64,000 bases of DNA from Acidobacteriota bacterium. GTDB taxonomy: Bacteria; Acidobacteriota; Terriglobia; Bryobacterales; Bryobacteraceae. The DNA lies in the NCBI GenBank assembly GCA_016185425.1, contig JACPNQ010000003.1:62001-126000 (forward strand), given 5' to 3'. A program made the translations under genes and the position numbers. The notes under the pieces are model-generated. The model was not told the origin of the DNA. It saw nothing but the letters and a program-made list of their open reading frames with translations, and searched no databases. This document shows positions 8,157 to 17,228 of the stretch, piece after piece (positions within the stretch are counted from its first letter, which is position 1; each line of letters begins with the position of its first letter).

Positions 8157-10229
8157 TTATCGGACGGCCATCATCACCGTGTTCGATGTTGCGCTACTCA
8201 TCTTCATCACCACCGGCGCGTTACCCGCGGCAACGCCCGATGGCATCTGGAATAAGGTGACGTAGAAGCCCGGGAATCCGGGGATCACGGCGGACCCGGC
8301 TACCACCGCGTTTTGCCCGCCAACCGTCAGTGTCAGGCCGGTAGTTACCACATTCGCATTCACCGGAATCTCACCGGTTGCCATCGCCGGTGTGGTCTGG
8401 CCCAGGCCGGTCGATAGGATAGCCAAGGCCTCGCCGGCGCGGGCCGGTGAACTCGGCCGCACGAATTCGAACGACGTCGCGCGCACCACGATCGCCCCCT
8501 GCGTGTCAAAGAACAACGCCGGCGCCTGCGCCGCCACCGTCAGCGGCCGCGAGTTCGAAGTGCCGTTCGCCGACTTCACCACAACCGGCTGCGCGCCTGC
8601 CGGAGCATCCACCGGTACTTGCGCCACGATGTAGTGAGGTGGATTGTTGCGCGGTTCGATTCCCACCGCGACAATCGGCGCCGTAATTCCGCCAAGCGTC
8701 ACGCTCGTGCCGTTCACCGCCGACGGCAGTGTCAGCCCGTCAATGCCGCCCAGATTCGAGGGCACCTTCACCAGGTCGTTGCCGAAAACGGTGAACTGTC
8801 CCGCCGGCGCCACGGTCCGCACACTCGTATCGCTAACGGCGCTGATCACATCGACAATCGCTGGCATGCGCGTGTTCTCCGCGCCCATCTGCATGCGAAC
8901 CGCGCCGCCGGCGTTCACCGAAGTGTGCAGGTTGATATAGTGATTCTCCGGATTCGTCAGGAGGGAGTTCAGCGACGTCAGCGCCTGCCCGCCCACGATG
9001 TTCACTGGCAGCCAGATGTTGCCGGTGCCTGTCGCGCTATCAAACTGCCGCAAACCGCTACTGATCGTCACCGCCCCGTTCACGCCCGTCTTCGCGTCGT
9101 GGATGTGCAGTCCGGTAAAGCGGGTTTCCGCCGGAAAACGATGATTCACATCGAACGTGACGACCGCCGCCGTCACTGCGCCCGTTTTGTCCCGCGATGC
9201 GTCGATCCAGAAATTGCCGATCGCACTCGCCTCCAGTCCTGTGATCGGCGGCACCTCGTTCGATGTCAGCATGCTCACCGGGAACCGGATCGGCTCGGTC
9301 CGTCCAAGCTGCGAACGCGCCACGCCGCCCGGATACTTCGTGGTGTGAATGTTGATGTAGAATTCATCCGGGAAGTCGAACAGGCCCTCCAGCACCGGCA
9401 CGGACGGCGTCCCCGGGACTACTTCCACGCGCCGCGTGATGTTGCCGGTTCCGCTCGCCGCCGATTCCACCGAATTCGCACCGCCCGCAAGTCCCGTGTT
9501 AATGATCACCGGCCCGTTCACTGTCCGGTTGCCCGTGTGAATATGCAGACCGGTAAACGTGGTGGGCTCCGGCACGGTGTAGTCCACGCTGAATGTCGTC
9601 GCGCCGCCGATGTAGCGGAAGTTCGCATCGTAGGCGCGGATCGCCTCCACGCTGCCTAACGCCGACGCGTTGAAATCGGTGATCGCTGGAATCTCGTTTC
9701 GCGGATTCATCCGGCCGATCAGCATCGCCCGCTGCGCGCGGTACAACTGCCCGCGAATGATACCGCCCGGATAGACGGTCGTATGGAGGTTGGCATAATA
9801 TCCGGCCGGGTTGTCGAACATACCGCGCAACGCCGCCAACGCGGCCGTATCCGTCGCCGCCACTGGCGCCTGCCGTTCAATCACGCCGCGTGCCGATGTT
9901 ACCGCCAACGGCGACGCGCCCGACAACCCCGTGTTAATCACCACACCCGCATTCACGCCGGCCGGACCGTTATGCACGTGCAATCCGGTCACCGTCGGCA
10001 TATCGGGAAAGTTGTGAAACACAACAAAGTCTACCGAGCCGGAAACAATCTGCCCCTGCGCATCACGCACCGCATGCGCGTACAACACCGCCGTGCCGGT
10101 GGCATCGTAACCCGTGATAGCGGGAACCTCGTTGGCTGGCGACAGTGCCGCCACAAAGATCGCTGTGTCGGCAGACTGGGCAAATACGCTGACGCTGAAC
10201 GCACTTAGTGCCAGAAGGAGCTTCTTCAT
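8157..10229 (-). CDS. Secreted triple-CHRD protein with Solibacter-type (TIGR03437-like) C-terminal domain
   Basis: 690 residues. A clear signal peptide (1-17, ending FAQ) is followed by three CHRD repeats of about 145 residues, each opening with L(S/N)P(A/R)NEVPAITG or a variant, with GLHVHNG/GLHIHTG in the middle and NLHTTVYPGG/NIHTTKYPGG near the end. Residues about 455-690 resemble the repetitive C-terminal domain described from Solibacter (TIGR03437), with the phrases APAGQFTVFGNDL, YIVAQVP and LSTGLGQT. CHRD domains occur in chordin and in bacterial secreted proteins of unknown function. It is probably cell-surface or extracellular. It is separated by 46 bases from the downstream operon start and by 69 bases from glpK, so it may be transcribed with glpK. 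Confidence 0.85.
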   Translation of the reverse strand: MKKLLLALSAFSVSVFAQSADTAIFVAALSPANEVPAITGYDATGTAVLYAHAVRDAQGQIVSGSVDFVVFHNFPDMPTVTGLHVHNGPAGVNAGVVINTGLSGASPLAVTSARGVIERQAPVAATDTAALAALRGMFDNPAGYYANLHTTVYPGGIIRGQLYRAQRAMLIGRMNPRNEIPAITDFNASALGSVEAIRAYDANFRYIGGATTFSVDYTVPEPTTFTGLHIHTGNRTVNGPVIINTGLAGGANSVESAASGTGNITRRVEVVPGTPSVPVLEGLFDFPDEFYINIHTTKYPGGVARSQLGRTEPIRFPVSMLTSNEVPPITGLEASAIGNFWIDASRDKTGAVTAAVVTFDVNHRFPAETRFTGLHIHDAKTGVNGAVTISSGLRQFDSATGTGNIWLPVNIVGGQALTSLNSLLTNPENHYINLHTSVNAGGAVRMQMGAENTRMPAIVDVISAVSDTSVRTVAPAGQFTVFGNDLVKVPSNLGGIDGLTLPSAVNGTSVTLGGITAPIVAVGIEPRNNPPHYIVAQVPVDAPAGAQPVVVKSANGTSNSRPLTVAAQAPALFFDTQGAIVVRATSFEFVRPSSPARAGEALAILSTGLGQTTPAMATGEIPVNANVVTTGLTLTVGGQNAVVAGSAVIPGFPGFYVTLFQMPSGVAAGNAPVVMKMSSATSNTVMMAVR

Positions 10230-10298
10230 ATTGTTTTGTTTCTCCGATTGTAACCATACGACATTTCGCCGCGCGTTGAGAATCTCATAAGTGCAGAA

Positions 10299-11777
10299 TT
10301 AACAAGTCGTCCGCGCCTTCGCTACCGCTCTCTGCCACCCGGACCAAAGCGAGTCTCGCGCCGACGCGGCCATCCCCGGTTCGAACCGCCGCTCCACCTT
10401 CCAAAACGCTTCCACTTCACTCACTGACTTCCAGTACCCGGTCGCCAGCCCCGCCAGGAACGCCGCACCCAACGCCGTCGTCTCCGGATCGGCCGGACGC
10501 ACTACCGGCCGGTCGAGAATATCGGCCTGGAACTGCATCAGGAAGTTATTCGCCGCCGCTCCGCCGTCCACGCGAAGCTCCGCCAGCCGTGTGCCGCTGT
10601 CGGCTTCCATCGCCTGAATCAACTCGCGCGTCTGGTACGCCATCGATTCCAGCGTCGCCCGCACAATCTCCGCGCGCCCGGCCCCCAGCGTCAACCCGGT
10701 GATCTCCGCCCGCGCCTCGGCATCCCAATGCGGCGCGCCCAGGCCAACAAACGCCGGCACCATGTAGACGCCGCCCGTGTTCGGTATCGACGCCGCAATC
10801 GCCTCGGTCTCCGGCGCGCTCGCAATCAGCCCCGCCTTGTCGCGCAGCCACTGCACCGCCGCGCCGGCGATGAAGATACTCCCTTCCACGGCGAATTGCG
10901 CTTGTGCCGTCGTCGACGCCGCCCGCGTCGCCAGCAGCCGGTTCTCCGAAATCGGTTCCGTATCGCCTGCATGAAGCAGAGCAAAACATCCCGTTCCATA
11001 CGTATTCTTCGACAGCCCCTTCGAGAAGCACGCCTGTCCCGCAAGCGCCGCCTGCTGATCCCCCGCAATCCCCGCAATCGGCACTTCCGCCCCGAACACC
11101 GCCGCGTCCGTGTGGCCGATCACCGCCGAGCTTGATACCACCTTCGGCAGCATCGCGCGCGGCACGCGCAGCAATCCCAGCAGTTCTTCGTCCCAATCCC
11201 CCGCCGCCAGGTTAAACAGCATCGTCCGCGACGCGTTCGTCGGATCGGTGACATGCACGCGCCCGGCGGTGAGGTTCCAGATCAGCCACGTATCGACATT
11301 GCCGAAAAGCAGGTCGCCGTTCTCCGCCTTTGCCCGCGCTCCGTCCACATTGTCGAGAATCCACTCGATCTTCGTTCCTGAAAAATACGCATCCACCACC
11401 AGCCCGGACTTCCGCGTAATCTTCGCCGCATGTGCCGACAGCTCCCGGCAGCGCGCCGCCGTCCGCCGGCACTGCCACACAATCGCCGGCGCCACCGGAG
11501 TTCCTGTCGCGCGGTCCCACACAACAGTCGTCTCCCGCTGGTTGGTAACGCCGATAGCGTGCACTTCGGCGGGTGCCACATCCGCCAGCCCCAGTGTGTT
11601 TCGCGCGGCCTGCAATTGCGATTGCCAGATCAGCGCCGCATCCTGTTCCACCCAGCCCGGATGCGGAAAGTGCGACACGGTTGGAACGGCGGCTAACGAG
11701 ATCCGCTTGGCTTCGTAGTCATAAAGCGCGGCGCGCGCCGACGTGGTTCCTTCGTCGAGAGAGAGAATAAAGGGCAT
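10299..11777 (-). CDS. glpK: Glycerol kinase
   Basis: 492 residues; FGGY carbohydrate kinase that phosphorylates glycerol to sn-glycerol 3-phosphate in the cytoplasm using ATP. Diagnostic segments are LDEGTTSARA (N-terminal ATP site), EGSIFIAGAAVQWLRD, GLGAPHWDAEARAEITGLT, and DGGAAANNFLMQFQAD near the C terminus, all close to canonical GlpK. Length matches the family (about 495-500). The chosen ATG starts MPFILSLDEG; an upstream in-frame ATG at 11837 would overlap the divergent gene and adds an unrelated N terminus. No glpF or glpD is adjacent. The start codon lies 23 bases from the start of the divergent gene, with a palindromic -10-like sequence between. Confidence 0.95.
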   Translation of the reverse strand: MPFILSLDEGTTSARAALYDYEAKRISLAAVPTVSHFPHPGWVEQDAALIWQSQLQAARNTLGLADVAPAEVHAIGVTNQRETTVVWDRATGTPVAPAIVWQCRRTAARCRELSAHAAKITRKSGLVVDAYFSGTKIEWILDNVDGARAKAENGDLLFGNVDTWLIWNLTAGRVHVTDPTNASRTMLFNLAAGDWDEELLGLLRVPRAMLPKVVSSSAVIGHTDAAVFGAEVPIAGIAGDQQAALAGQACFSKGLSKNTYGTGCFALLHAGDTEPISENRLLATRAASTTAQAQFAVEGSIFIAGAAVQWLRDKAGLIASAPETEAIAASIPNTGGVYMVPAFVGLGAPHWDAEARAEITGLTLGAGRAEIVRATLESMAYQTRELIQAMEADSGTRLAELRVDGGAAANNFLMQFQADILDRPVVRPADPETTALGAAFLAGLATGYWKSVSEVEAFWKVERRFEPGMAASARDSLWSGWQRAVAKARTTC

Positions 11778-11784
11778 CCACGTG

Positions 11785-11792
11785 ATTATAAT
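11785..11792. promoter_or_regulatory. Palindromic -10-like element between two divergent start codons
   Basis: ATTATAAT is a perfect 8-base palindrome containing TATAAT on both strands (11787-11792 plus, 11790-11785 minus). Only 23 bases separate the glpK ATG (11777) and the divergent ATG (11801). A start site 7 bases beyond each hexamer would fall at about 11778 and 11799, essentially at the start codons. This is an inference from spacing; no good -35 hexamer was seen for either direction, and a GAGG 7-8 bases before 11801 could instead act as a ribosome binding site. Confidence 0.45.
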
Positions 11793-11800
11793 GAGGTTAT

Positions 11801-12220
11801 ATGTTCTTTCGCCGCCAGAAGGAAGCCAAGCTGTCATTTACCGATCATTTGAACGCCGCGCGTAACGCCGGTTTCACGGTCGATGGAACGCTGGTGTCGC
11901 GGCGCGGCCTGGGCTGCGTCGTCACTGAACTGGAAGACGGACAAGCGGGCATCGGCGAAGCCGGCCTGCTGGTTCATGGGAATGAGGTCGCGCGCCTCGT
12001 CCATGGCGGCTATCAGATGTTCTTCGTCACCCGCGATGGCAACAAGATGGCCGCGCTCGCCGACCACCTGAAAGCCCTCCACGAGTTCACCGAAGACCTC
12101 AGCGAAGCCATGGGCGCGACGTCGATGTACAACAACGCGCTCGGGACGGTCTGCACCGGCCACTTGTACGACCGCGTGCAGGACCGCGATCACGGCGTAG
12201 CAAAGCGTCCCTGGGAATAG
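11801..12220 (+). CDS. Small conserved-looking cytoplasmic protein, function unknown
   Basis: 139 residues, opening MFFRRQKEAKLSF and containing a glycine/valine-rich central segment. There is no signal peptide, membrane helix or metal motif. The C-terminal part includes MYNNALGTVCTGHLYDRV, with a single conserved-looking Cys. I do not recognise a family. It is the only plus-strand gene in the first 20 kb, and its start is 23 bases from divergent glpK. Codon use resembles its neighbours, supporting a real gene. Its stop is 7 bases from the converging stop of the TPR lipoprotein gene. Confidence 0.75.
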   Translation: MFFRRQKEAKLSFTDHLNAARNAGFTVDGTLVSRRGLGCVVTELEDGQAGIGEAGLLVHGNEVARLVHGGYQMFFVTRDGNKMAALADHLKALHEFTEDLSEAMGATSMYNNALGTVCTGHLYDRVQDRDHGVAKRPWE

Positions 12221-12227
12221 GCCTCCC

Positions 12228-13787
12228 CTACCGCAGCAACACGGCCAGCCAGTCGTCCGGCGAAACCGGCATTAGCCGGTCCGCCTTCTGGCCTCGCAGT
12301 AGCGCTTCGAACTTCCGCCACTGCCCTTCAGTTCGCGGGTCGAGTTTCTCTCGCGCCGCCGCAAAAGACTTCGTCGCGCCCGCCATGTCGCCGCGCAAAT
12401 ACAGGTGCAACGCGGCCATCGCTTCCGGCGGCACAGGCACGCCCGGCGGGGGCGGCAAACCGGCGATCAGGCTGCGAAGGAACGCCCCCTCGATCGCGCT
12501 TCGGTCTATCTCTCTCTGGAACCGCTCGGCCGCCGCGAAGTCCCGTTTGTTCAGCGCCGCCAAGCCAAGCAGGAACAGCGCCTTCCCCCGCTCCATCGAG
12601 TTCGCCGCCGTCTGCAGCTTCTGCAGCGCCTCTTCCTGCTCATCTCCACGCCACTCCCAGATGGCTTGCAAAAGCAGTGTATTTCGTACGCCCGCCTTCG
12701 TGCGGAAATCCAGATAGCGCTGAAAAAATGCTCCGGCCGCCGTTTTGTTCCCCGCCAACCGTGCGGCATCCGCCGCTTTCCATAACTCCAGTCCGCCGAG
12801 GAATGTCACATTCAGTGCCGCCGCCTGGTCGAAGTACTTCGCGGCATTCGCGTAGTCGCCGAAGAAATAGGCGATCTCTCCGCGCGTGTCCACATACTGC
12901 GGATCGTTCTCCCCCGCCTTCATTGCTCCGTCCGCATACTTCTCCGCCTTCGCCCGATCTCCCTGTAGCGCGGCCGTATAGGCCGCCTGGTTCAACACCG
13001 GCGCCGTCTGCGACACGGTCAGAATGCGATCATAGATCTCCGCCGCGGCCGCATAATCCCGGATGAACGTCGCCTCCTGCGCCGCGCGGTCCTGCACTTC
13101 GGCATCTCCCGGCGACAGCCGCGCCAACTCCATCACCGCCCTCGCGAAGCCCTGCCGATCCTGCTTCAACTCCGCCACACGCGCCCGCACCCGCGCCGCT
13201 TCGTAGGGCGGCATCGCAGCCAGCGGTGCGCGCGCCAACACTCCGACCGCCGCCGCCGGTCCGCCCAGTGCCTGCCTCTGCCCCGCCCACGCCAGCCACA
13301 CCGTTGCAAACAGCGGATCGGCCGTTGCCGCTTGCTCCAACGCTGCCGCGCCGCCGTCGCCTATCGAACTCTTGCCCACCTGCCGCAGCGTCTCTGCCGA
13401 CGGAATCGGCCGAGCCGTCACGCCCAGCTTCTTCGCAATCTCGGTGGAGACCCGTCCCACGCAATCCGCCAGCGTACCGGCACAACTCACCGGCTCATCG
13501 TTCAGCCGAAGCTGAAATCGTCCGGCCGCCACATATCCGTCCACGACAAATGCCGCGCGCAATTCAGGCAGATCCCGTCGATGACCCGCCAACGTCGCAA
13601 AAAAAGACGGTTGTGTCTGCAGCGCCTCCCATATCGCCAGCCGCATCGCCGCCGCGTCGACGGCCAATGCTGGGTCCGCCGCCAGGTTTTCAATCGGCAA
13701 CAACGCCACGCGCTGGAAAGCCGCCGGCTGCTGCTGCCTCGCGCAGCCGCCGAGCAGCAGCGCTAACCACAGCCAGCTACAGCGCAC
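12228..13787 (-). CDS. TPR-rich lipoprotein
   Basis: 519 residues with an N-terminal signal ending in the lipobox-like LLGGC (Cys 15), so probably lipidated and held in the envelope. Residues about 20-130 contain VALLPIENLAADP, reminiscent of the N-terminal domain of TolB/FlgO-like or adenylate-cyclase-associated TPR proteins ('LP-F-N-s-D'). From about residue 150 on, the protein is helical tetratricopeptide-like repeats rich in Ala. It probably acts as a scaffold; no catalytic motif is visible. Its start overlaps the end of the upstream TPR gene by 11 bases, so the two are probably one transcription unit. Confidence 0.78.
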   Translation of the reverse strand: MRCSWLWLALLLGGCARQQQPAAFQRVALLPIENLAADPALAVDAAAMRLAIWEALQTQPSFFATLAGHRRDLPELRAAFVVDGYVAAGRFQLRLNDEPVSCAGTLADCVGRVSTEIAKKLGVTARPIPSAETLRQVGKSSIGDGGAAALEQAATADPLFATVWLAWAGQRQALGGPAAAVGVLARAPLAAMPPYEAARVRARVAELKQDRQGFARAVMELARLSPGDAEVQDRAAQEATFIRDYAAAAEIYDRILTVSQTAPVLNQAAYTAALQGDRAKAEKYADGAMKAGENDPQYVDTRGEIAYFFGDYANAAKYFDQAAALNVTFLGGLELWKAADAARLAGNKTAAGAFFQRYLDFRTKAGVRNTLLLQAIWEWRGDEQEEALQKLQTAANSMERGKALFLLGLAALNKRDFAAAERFQREIDRSAIEGAFLRSLIAGLPPPPGVPVPPEAMAALHLYLRGDMAGATKSFAAAREKLDPRTEGQWRKFEALLRGQKADRLMPVSPDDWLAVLLR

Positions 13788-14565
13788 GCGTCTCCAGCTT
13801 CATCAGGTCCTGGAACTCAGGCATCTGCCGCAGTGCCTGAAAATCGGAGTCCTCGGCGAACTTCGCCCGCTCCTTAAATCCTTCTTCGATCGCCTTCCGA
13901 ATATAGAGCAGCGCCCGTTCCGTTTGCCCGGACTTCGCATACGTCTTCGCCAGGTAGAAGTGGAACTTCGCCCGCTCCTCCACGCTGCGCTCCTGCAGCA
14001 GCACGCCGTGCGAATTGCGATGTTCGAACACTTCCGGATCCAGCGCCAGCGCCGTCTCATATTCATCCGACGCTTCTTTATATTTCTTGCGCGCGAAAAA
14101 CGCCGTGCCCAAATTCGAATGGATCGAAGCCGAGTTCGGCGTCAGCCGCAGCGCCTTCCGGTACTGGGCAATCGCCTTCCGGTAATTCTTCTGCGCATAG
14201 TAAACGGTGCCCAGATTGTTGATCGCCTCCGCGTACGCGGCATCGATCCGCTGCGCCCGTTCATACTGCTTTCTTGCCTGCGGCAAGAACGTCAACTGGT
14301 GATAGGCAATGCCGATCTTATTCGCCAGCACAGCGGAATCCGACGGGCCTTGCTGGTAGACCTCCACCGCCTCGCGGTACATCTTCCGCGCCATGAAAAT
14401 ATCGCCCCGTTGTTCGTGTGTCAGGCTCGGACGCGCCGCGCTCATCGCCGCGGCGCCGTCTCGCGAGGGCAGTTTCAACCCATCGTTACTCGCCTGCTGG
14501 GCAGACAGGCAAAGTGTTGCGGCTCCCAAAGTGACACACCAGAGGAAGGCAGACTGGTGTTTCAT
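13777..14565 (-). CDS. Secreted TPR protein
   Basis: 262 residues: a signal peptide (about 1-22, ending LCLSAQ) then five to six tetratricopeptide repeats. Repeat signatures include AYAEAINNLGTVYYAQKNY and SASIHSNLGTAFFARKKY. The ATG at 14565 is chosen because AAAGGAGGTG sits directly upstream with ideal spacing; the longer frame from 14619 would place that Shine-Dalgarno inside the gene. Likely periplasmic protein-protein interaction role. It is the first gene of a two-gene unit with the TPR lipoprotein, overlapping it by 11 bases, and lies 62 bases after the penicillin-binding protein gene, so it could be co-transcribed with it. Confidence 0.85.
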   Translation of the reverse strand: MKHQSAFLWCVTLGAATLCLSAQQASNDGLKLPSRDGAAAMSAARPSLTHEQRGDIFMARKMYREAVEVYQQGPSDSAVLANKIGIAYHQLTFLPQARKQYERAQRIDAAYAEAINNLGTVYYAQKNYRKAIAQYRKALRLTPNSASIHSNLGTAFFARKKYKEASDEYETALALDPEVFEHRNSHGVLLQERSVEERAKFHFYLAKTYAKSGQTERALLYIRKAIEEGFKERAKFAEDSDFQALRQMPEFQDLMKLETRAL

Positions 14566-14570
14566 GAATG

Positions 14571-14580
14571 CACCTCCTTT
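14571..14580 (-). promoter_or_regulatory. Strong Shine-Dalgarno sequence fixing the start of the TPR gene
   Basis: On the minus strand AAAGGAGGTG, an almost full-length anti-16S complement, ends five bases before the ATG at 14565. It decides the start over the upstream in-frame ATG. Confidence 0.85.
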
Positions 14581-14627
14581 GCCAACAGTGTAACTCCACT
14601 CTCGGCAAATTGAATCCACCCAACCGC

Positions 14628-17162
14628 TTAGTTGTTACTATTTCGCCGCTTAAACCAGTCGCCGATCCGCCCGAATACGCCTTTCCTCTCGTCCGCCGAA
14701 GGTTGCGCCGGCGCCGGCTGCGCCTCCCCATTCGGCGGTTGCTGCGCCACTGCCGGCCGCCGCGGCCGCGCCCGGTTCTCGCCGGACCCTCCCGCCGCCG
14801 CTGCTGACGGGGCTTCCGCCGGAGTCTCCCAGCTAGCGACCTGCGTCCCCGATCCGCCGCCCGACGAGGACACACCTGTCGGCTGCGTTCCCGTGACAAA
14901 CACTTCGCTCTTCGAATTCGCGTACCCCGCCGCCGCCAGCAGCCCGTTCGCCGGATCGATCGGTACCGCAACCACCCCGTCCGGCATCGGGAACGGCCCC
15001 GCGCCGCGATACGTCCGGTGCGTGTGCGCCCGCTTCATGAACTCGGTCCACACAGGCAGAGCCGACTGCGCGCCCTCCAGGTTCAACTCCTCGTTGTCGT
15101 CGAATCCAATCCAGACCACGCAAATCAACTTCGTCGTGTACCCGGCAAACCACCCGTCGTGCGACGTCCCCGTCTTCCCCGCCGCCGGTACACCAAATCC
15201 GCGCGCCCGCACTCCGGCTCCCGTCCCCGTCCGCACCACCTCTTCCATCATGTTCGTCATCAGATAGGCGATCCGCGGATCCAGCGCCTGGCGTTTCACC
15301 GCCTTGTGCGCATAGATTTCGTTCCCGCCGTCGTCCCGCACCGACCGTACCCAGTTCGGCTTACTGTACTGGCCCTTGTTGGCGAACACCGTATACCCGC
15401 CCGCCACTTCGATCGGCGTTACCTCGTAGGCGCCCAGCGCCAGCGCCGGTGTCGGACGGATCTGCAGATTCATCCCGGCCGACCGCGCCACCTTCACCAC
15501 TTCCCCGTAGCCCACCGCCTCCGCCAGCTTTACCGCCGGAATGTTCAGCGATTTGGCCAGCGCCGTCCGCAGCGACACCGTGCCGAAGTAATGGTCCCCG
15601 TGGTTGTTCGGCTCATACGGCTTACCGTCGAACCAGAAGGTCGTGGGCTCATCCATCAGCGTCGAAGTCGGCGTAAAGATGTTCCCGCCGTCCGACAATG
15701 CCGTATTCAACGCCGTCGCATAGACAAACGGCTTAAAACTCGAACCCGGCTGCCGCCGCGCAACCGCCCGGTTCAACTGCGACAACCCGTAATTCCGCCC
15801 ACCCACCAGCGCCCGGATCTCCCCGGTCGTGGGGTCCATCGCAATCAGCGCAACCTGCGCCCCGCCGGGATTCTTCTTCTTCCGCCGCTCAAGGAGCTTG
15901 TCCACCTCCGCCATCCCGGCCCGAACCGCCTCTACGGCGTCAACCTGCAGATCCGGATCCAGCGTCGTATACACACGGTACGACCGCGTTGTGAAGTCGT
16001 GATCCGCCAGGGATTCATGCAGGAAATCGTTCACCAAGTCGACGAAATACGGCCCGTCGCCCGTATCTCCGCCACCCTTGGTTACCGTCATCGGCGACGC
16101 CGACGCTTCGGCGAATTCCTTGTCCGAGATGTACCCGTTATCGCGCATCAGCGTCAACACTACGTTCCGGCGCGCCTTCGCCCGGTCCGGCCAGCGGATC
16201 GGATTCGTGTAACTCGGTCGCTGAATCAACCCGGCCAGGGTCGCCGCCTCCGGCAGCGTCAATGACCGCACATCTTTTCCGAAGTACGCCTGCGCCGCCT
16301 CGCCCACGCCGCAAATCGCAAAGCTGCCCCGGCGACCGAGCGGAATCATGTTTGCGTAGTACTCAAAAATCTGCTGCTTGGTAAGCTTCTGCTCCAGCAC
16401 TGCCGTGATCAGCGACTCCTCGAACTTGCGTTTCCAGTTCTTATCCAGCGTCAGCCAGAAGTTGCGCGACAACTGCATCGATAGCGTTGAAGCGCCCTCT
16501 TCCATCCGGCCGGACCGTACGTTCACATAAACGGCCTTCGCAATGCGCAGCGGATCAAAACCCGCATGTTCAAAGAAGCGCTTGTCTTCCACCGCGACGA
16601 TCGCGTTCACCAGCGTCTTCGGCATGTCGTCGAACGAAAGTACACGCCGCTTCTCCCGCTTCTGATCAAACAGATGCGTGATCAGTTCCGGCTCCAGCGA
16701 GTACGCCGTGCGCGTCGTGTTGTCCCGCAGCGAGATAATGCTCTGAATCTTCCCGTCCGCCAGCCGGATCACGCCGCCTTCGTTGTCGAAATAGGAATCC
16801 GGGCCGGGCAGAATCTCAATGGCGTCGGATCGCAGGTTATACCAGCCCATCCGGTTCGATTTCGATTCGCCATACCCGGCATTCCGCAGCGCCCGCAGGA
16901 TCTCTTCTTTTGAGATATCCTCGCCTACCGTCAGACTCCGCGGCGCCGCGAAAATCATCGACGTGTTCGGAAACGGCCCGTCCCTCAACTTCTCATCAAT
17001 CAGGTGGGAGTAGTGAAAGTAGGTGAAAATGCCGAATATTAGCGATGTGACGCCGATAAACGTCGCACCGTACAGGAGATACCGGCGAAAGGAAACTGGC
17101 GCTTTTGTGTTGCGGGGTCCGCCGCTCCCCCCGGACTTTACGAGCGGATCGCTCTTCGCCAT
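14628..17162 (-). CDS. Class A penicillin-binding protein (GT51 transglycosylase + transpeptidase)
   Basis: 844 residues. A single membrane helix spans about residues 26-48, then a region resembling the UB2H-type regulatory domain of PBP1B. The GT51 domain shows EDKRFFEH (from residue 192) and EGASTLSMQ (222). The transpeptidase shows SSFK (474-477, nucleophile Ser), SLN (538-540) and KTGT (663-666), so both activities look intact. It polymerises and cross-links peptidoglycan on the outer face of the inner membrane. The last about 90 residues are Pro/Ala/Gly-rich and end in basic residues. The start used, MAKSDPLVK, is nine codons inside the longest frame. PBP1A versus PBP1B type is not settled, though the N-terminal region favours 1B. 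Confidence 0.92.
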   Translation of the reverse strand: MAKSDPLVKSGGSGGPRNTKAPVSFRRYLLYGATFIGVTSLIFGIFTYFHYSHLIDEKLRDGPFPNTSMIFAAPRSLTVGEDISKEEILRALRNAGYGESKSNRMGWYNLRSDAIEILPGPDSYFDNEGGVIRLADGKIQSIISLRDNTTRTAYSLEPELITHLFDQKREKRRVLSFDDMPKTLVNAIVAVEDKRFFEHAGFDPLRIAKAVYVNVRSGRMEEGASTLSMQLSRNFWLTLDKNWKRKFEESLITAVLEQKLTKQQIFEYYANMIPLGRRGSFAICGVGEAAQAYFGKDVRSLTLPEAATLAGLIQRPSYTNPIRWPDRAKARRNVVLTLMRDNGYISDKEFAEASASPMTVTKGGGDTGDGPYFVDLVNDFLHESLADHDFTTRSYRVYTTLDPDLQVDAVEAVRAGMAEVDKLLERRKKKNPGGAQVALIAMDPTTGEIRALVGGRNYGLSQLNRAVARRQPGSSFKPFVYATALNTALSDGGNIFTPTSTLMDEPTTFWFDGKPYEPNNHGDHYFGTVSLRTALAKSLNIPAVKLAEAVGYGEVVKVARSAGMNLQIRPTPALALGAYEVTPIEVAGGYTVFANKGQYSKPNWVRSVRDDGGNEIYAHKAVKRQALDPRIAYLMTNMMEEVVRTGTGAGVRARGFGVPAAGKTGTSHDGWFAGYTTKLICVVWIGFDDNEELNLEGAQSALPVWTEFMKRAHTHRTYRGAGPFPMPDGVVAVPIDPANGLLAAAGYANSKSEVFVTGTQPTGVSSSGGGSGTQVASWETPAEAPSAAAAGGSGENRARPRRPAVAQQPPNGEAQPAPAQPSADERKGVFGRIGDWFKRRNSNN

Positions 17163-17228
17163 AGCTATGCCGGTCCTATTTTCGCACACAGCGCGAACGG
17201 ACCATCGTTTACAAATCGCAATAGAGAT

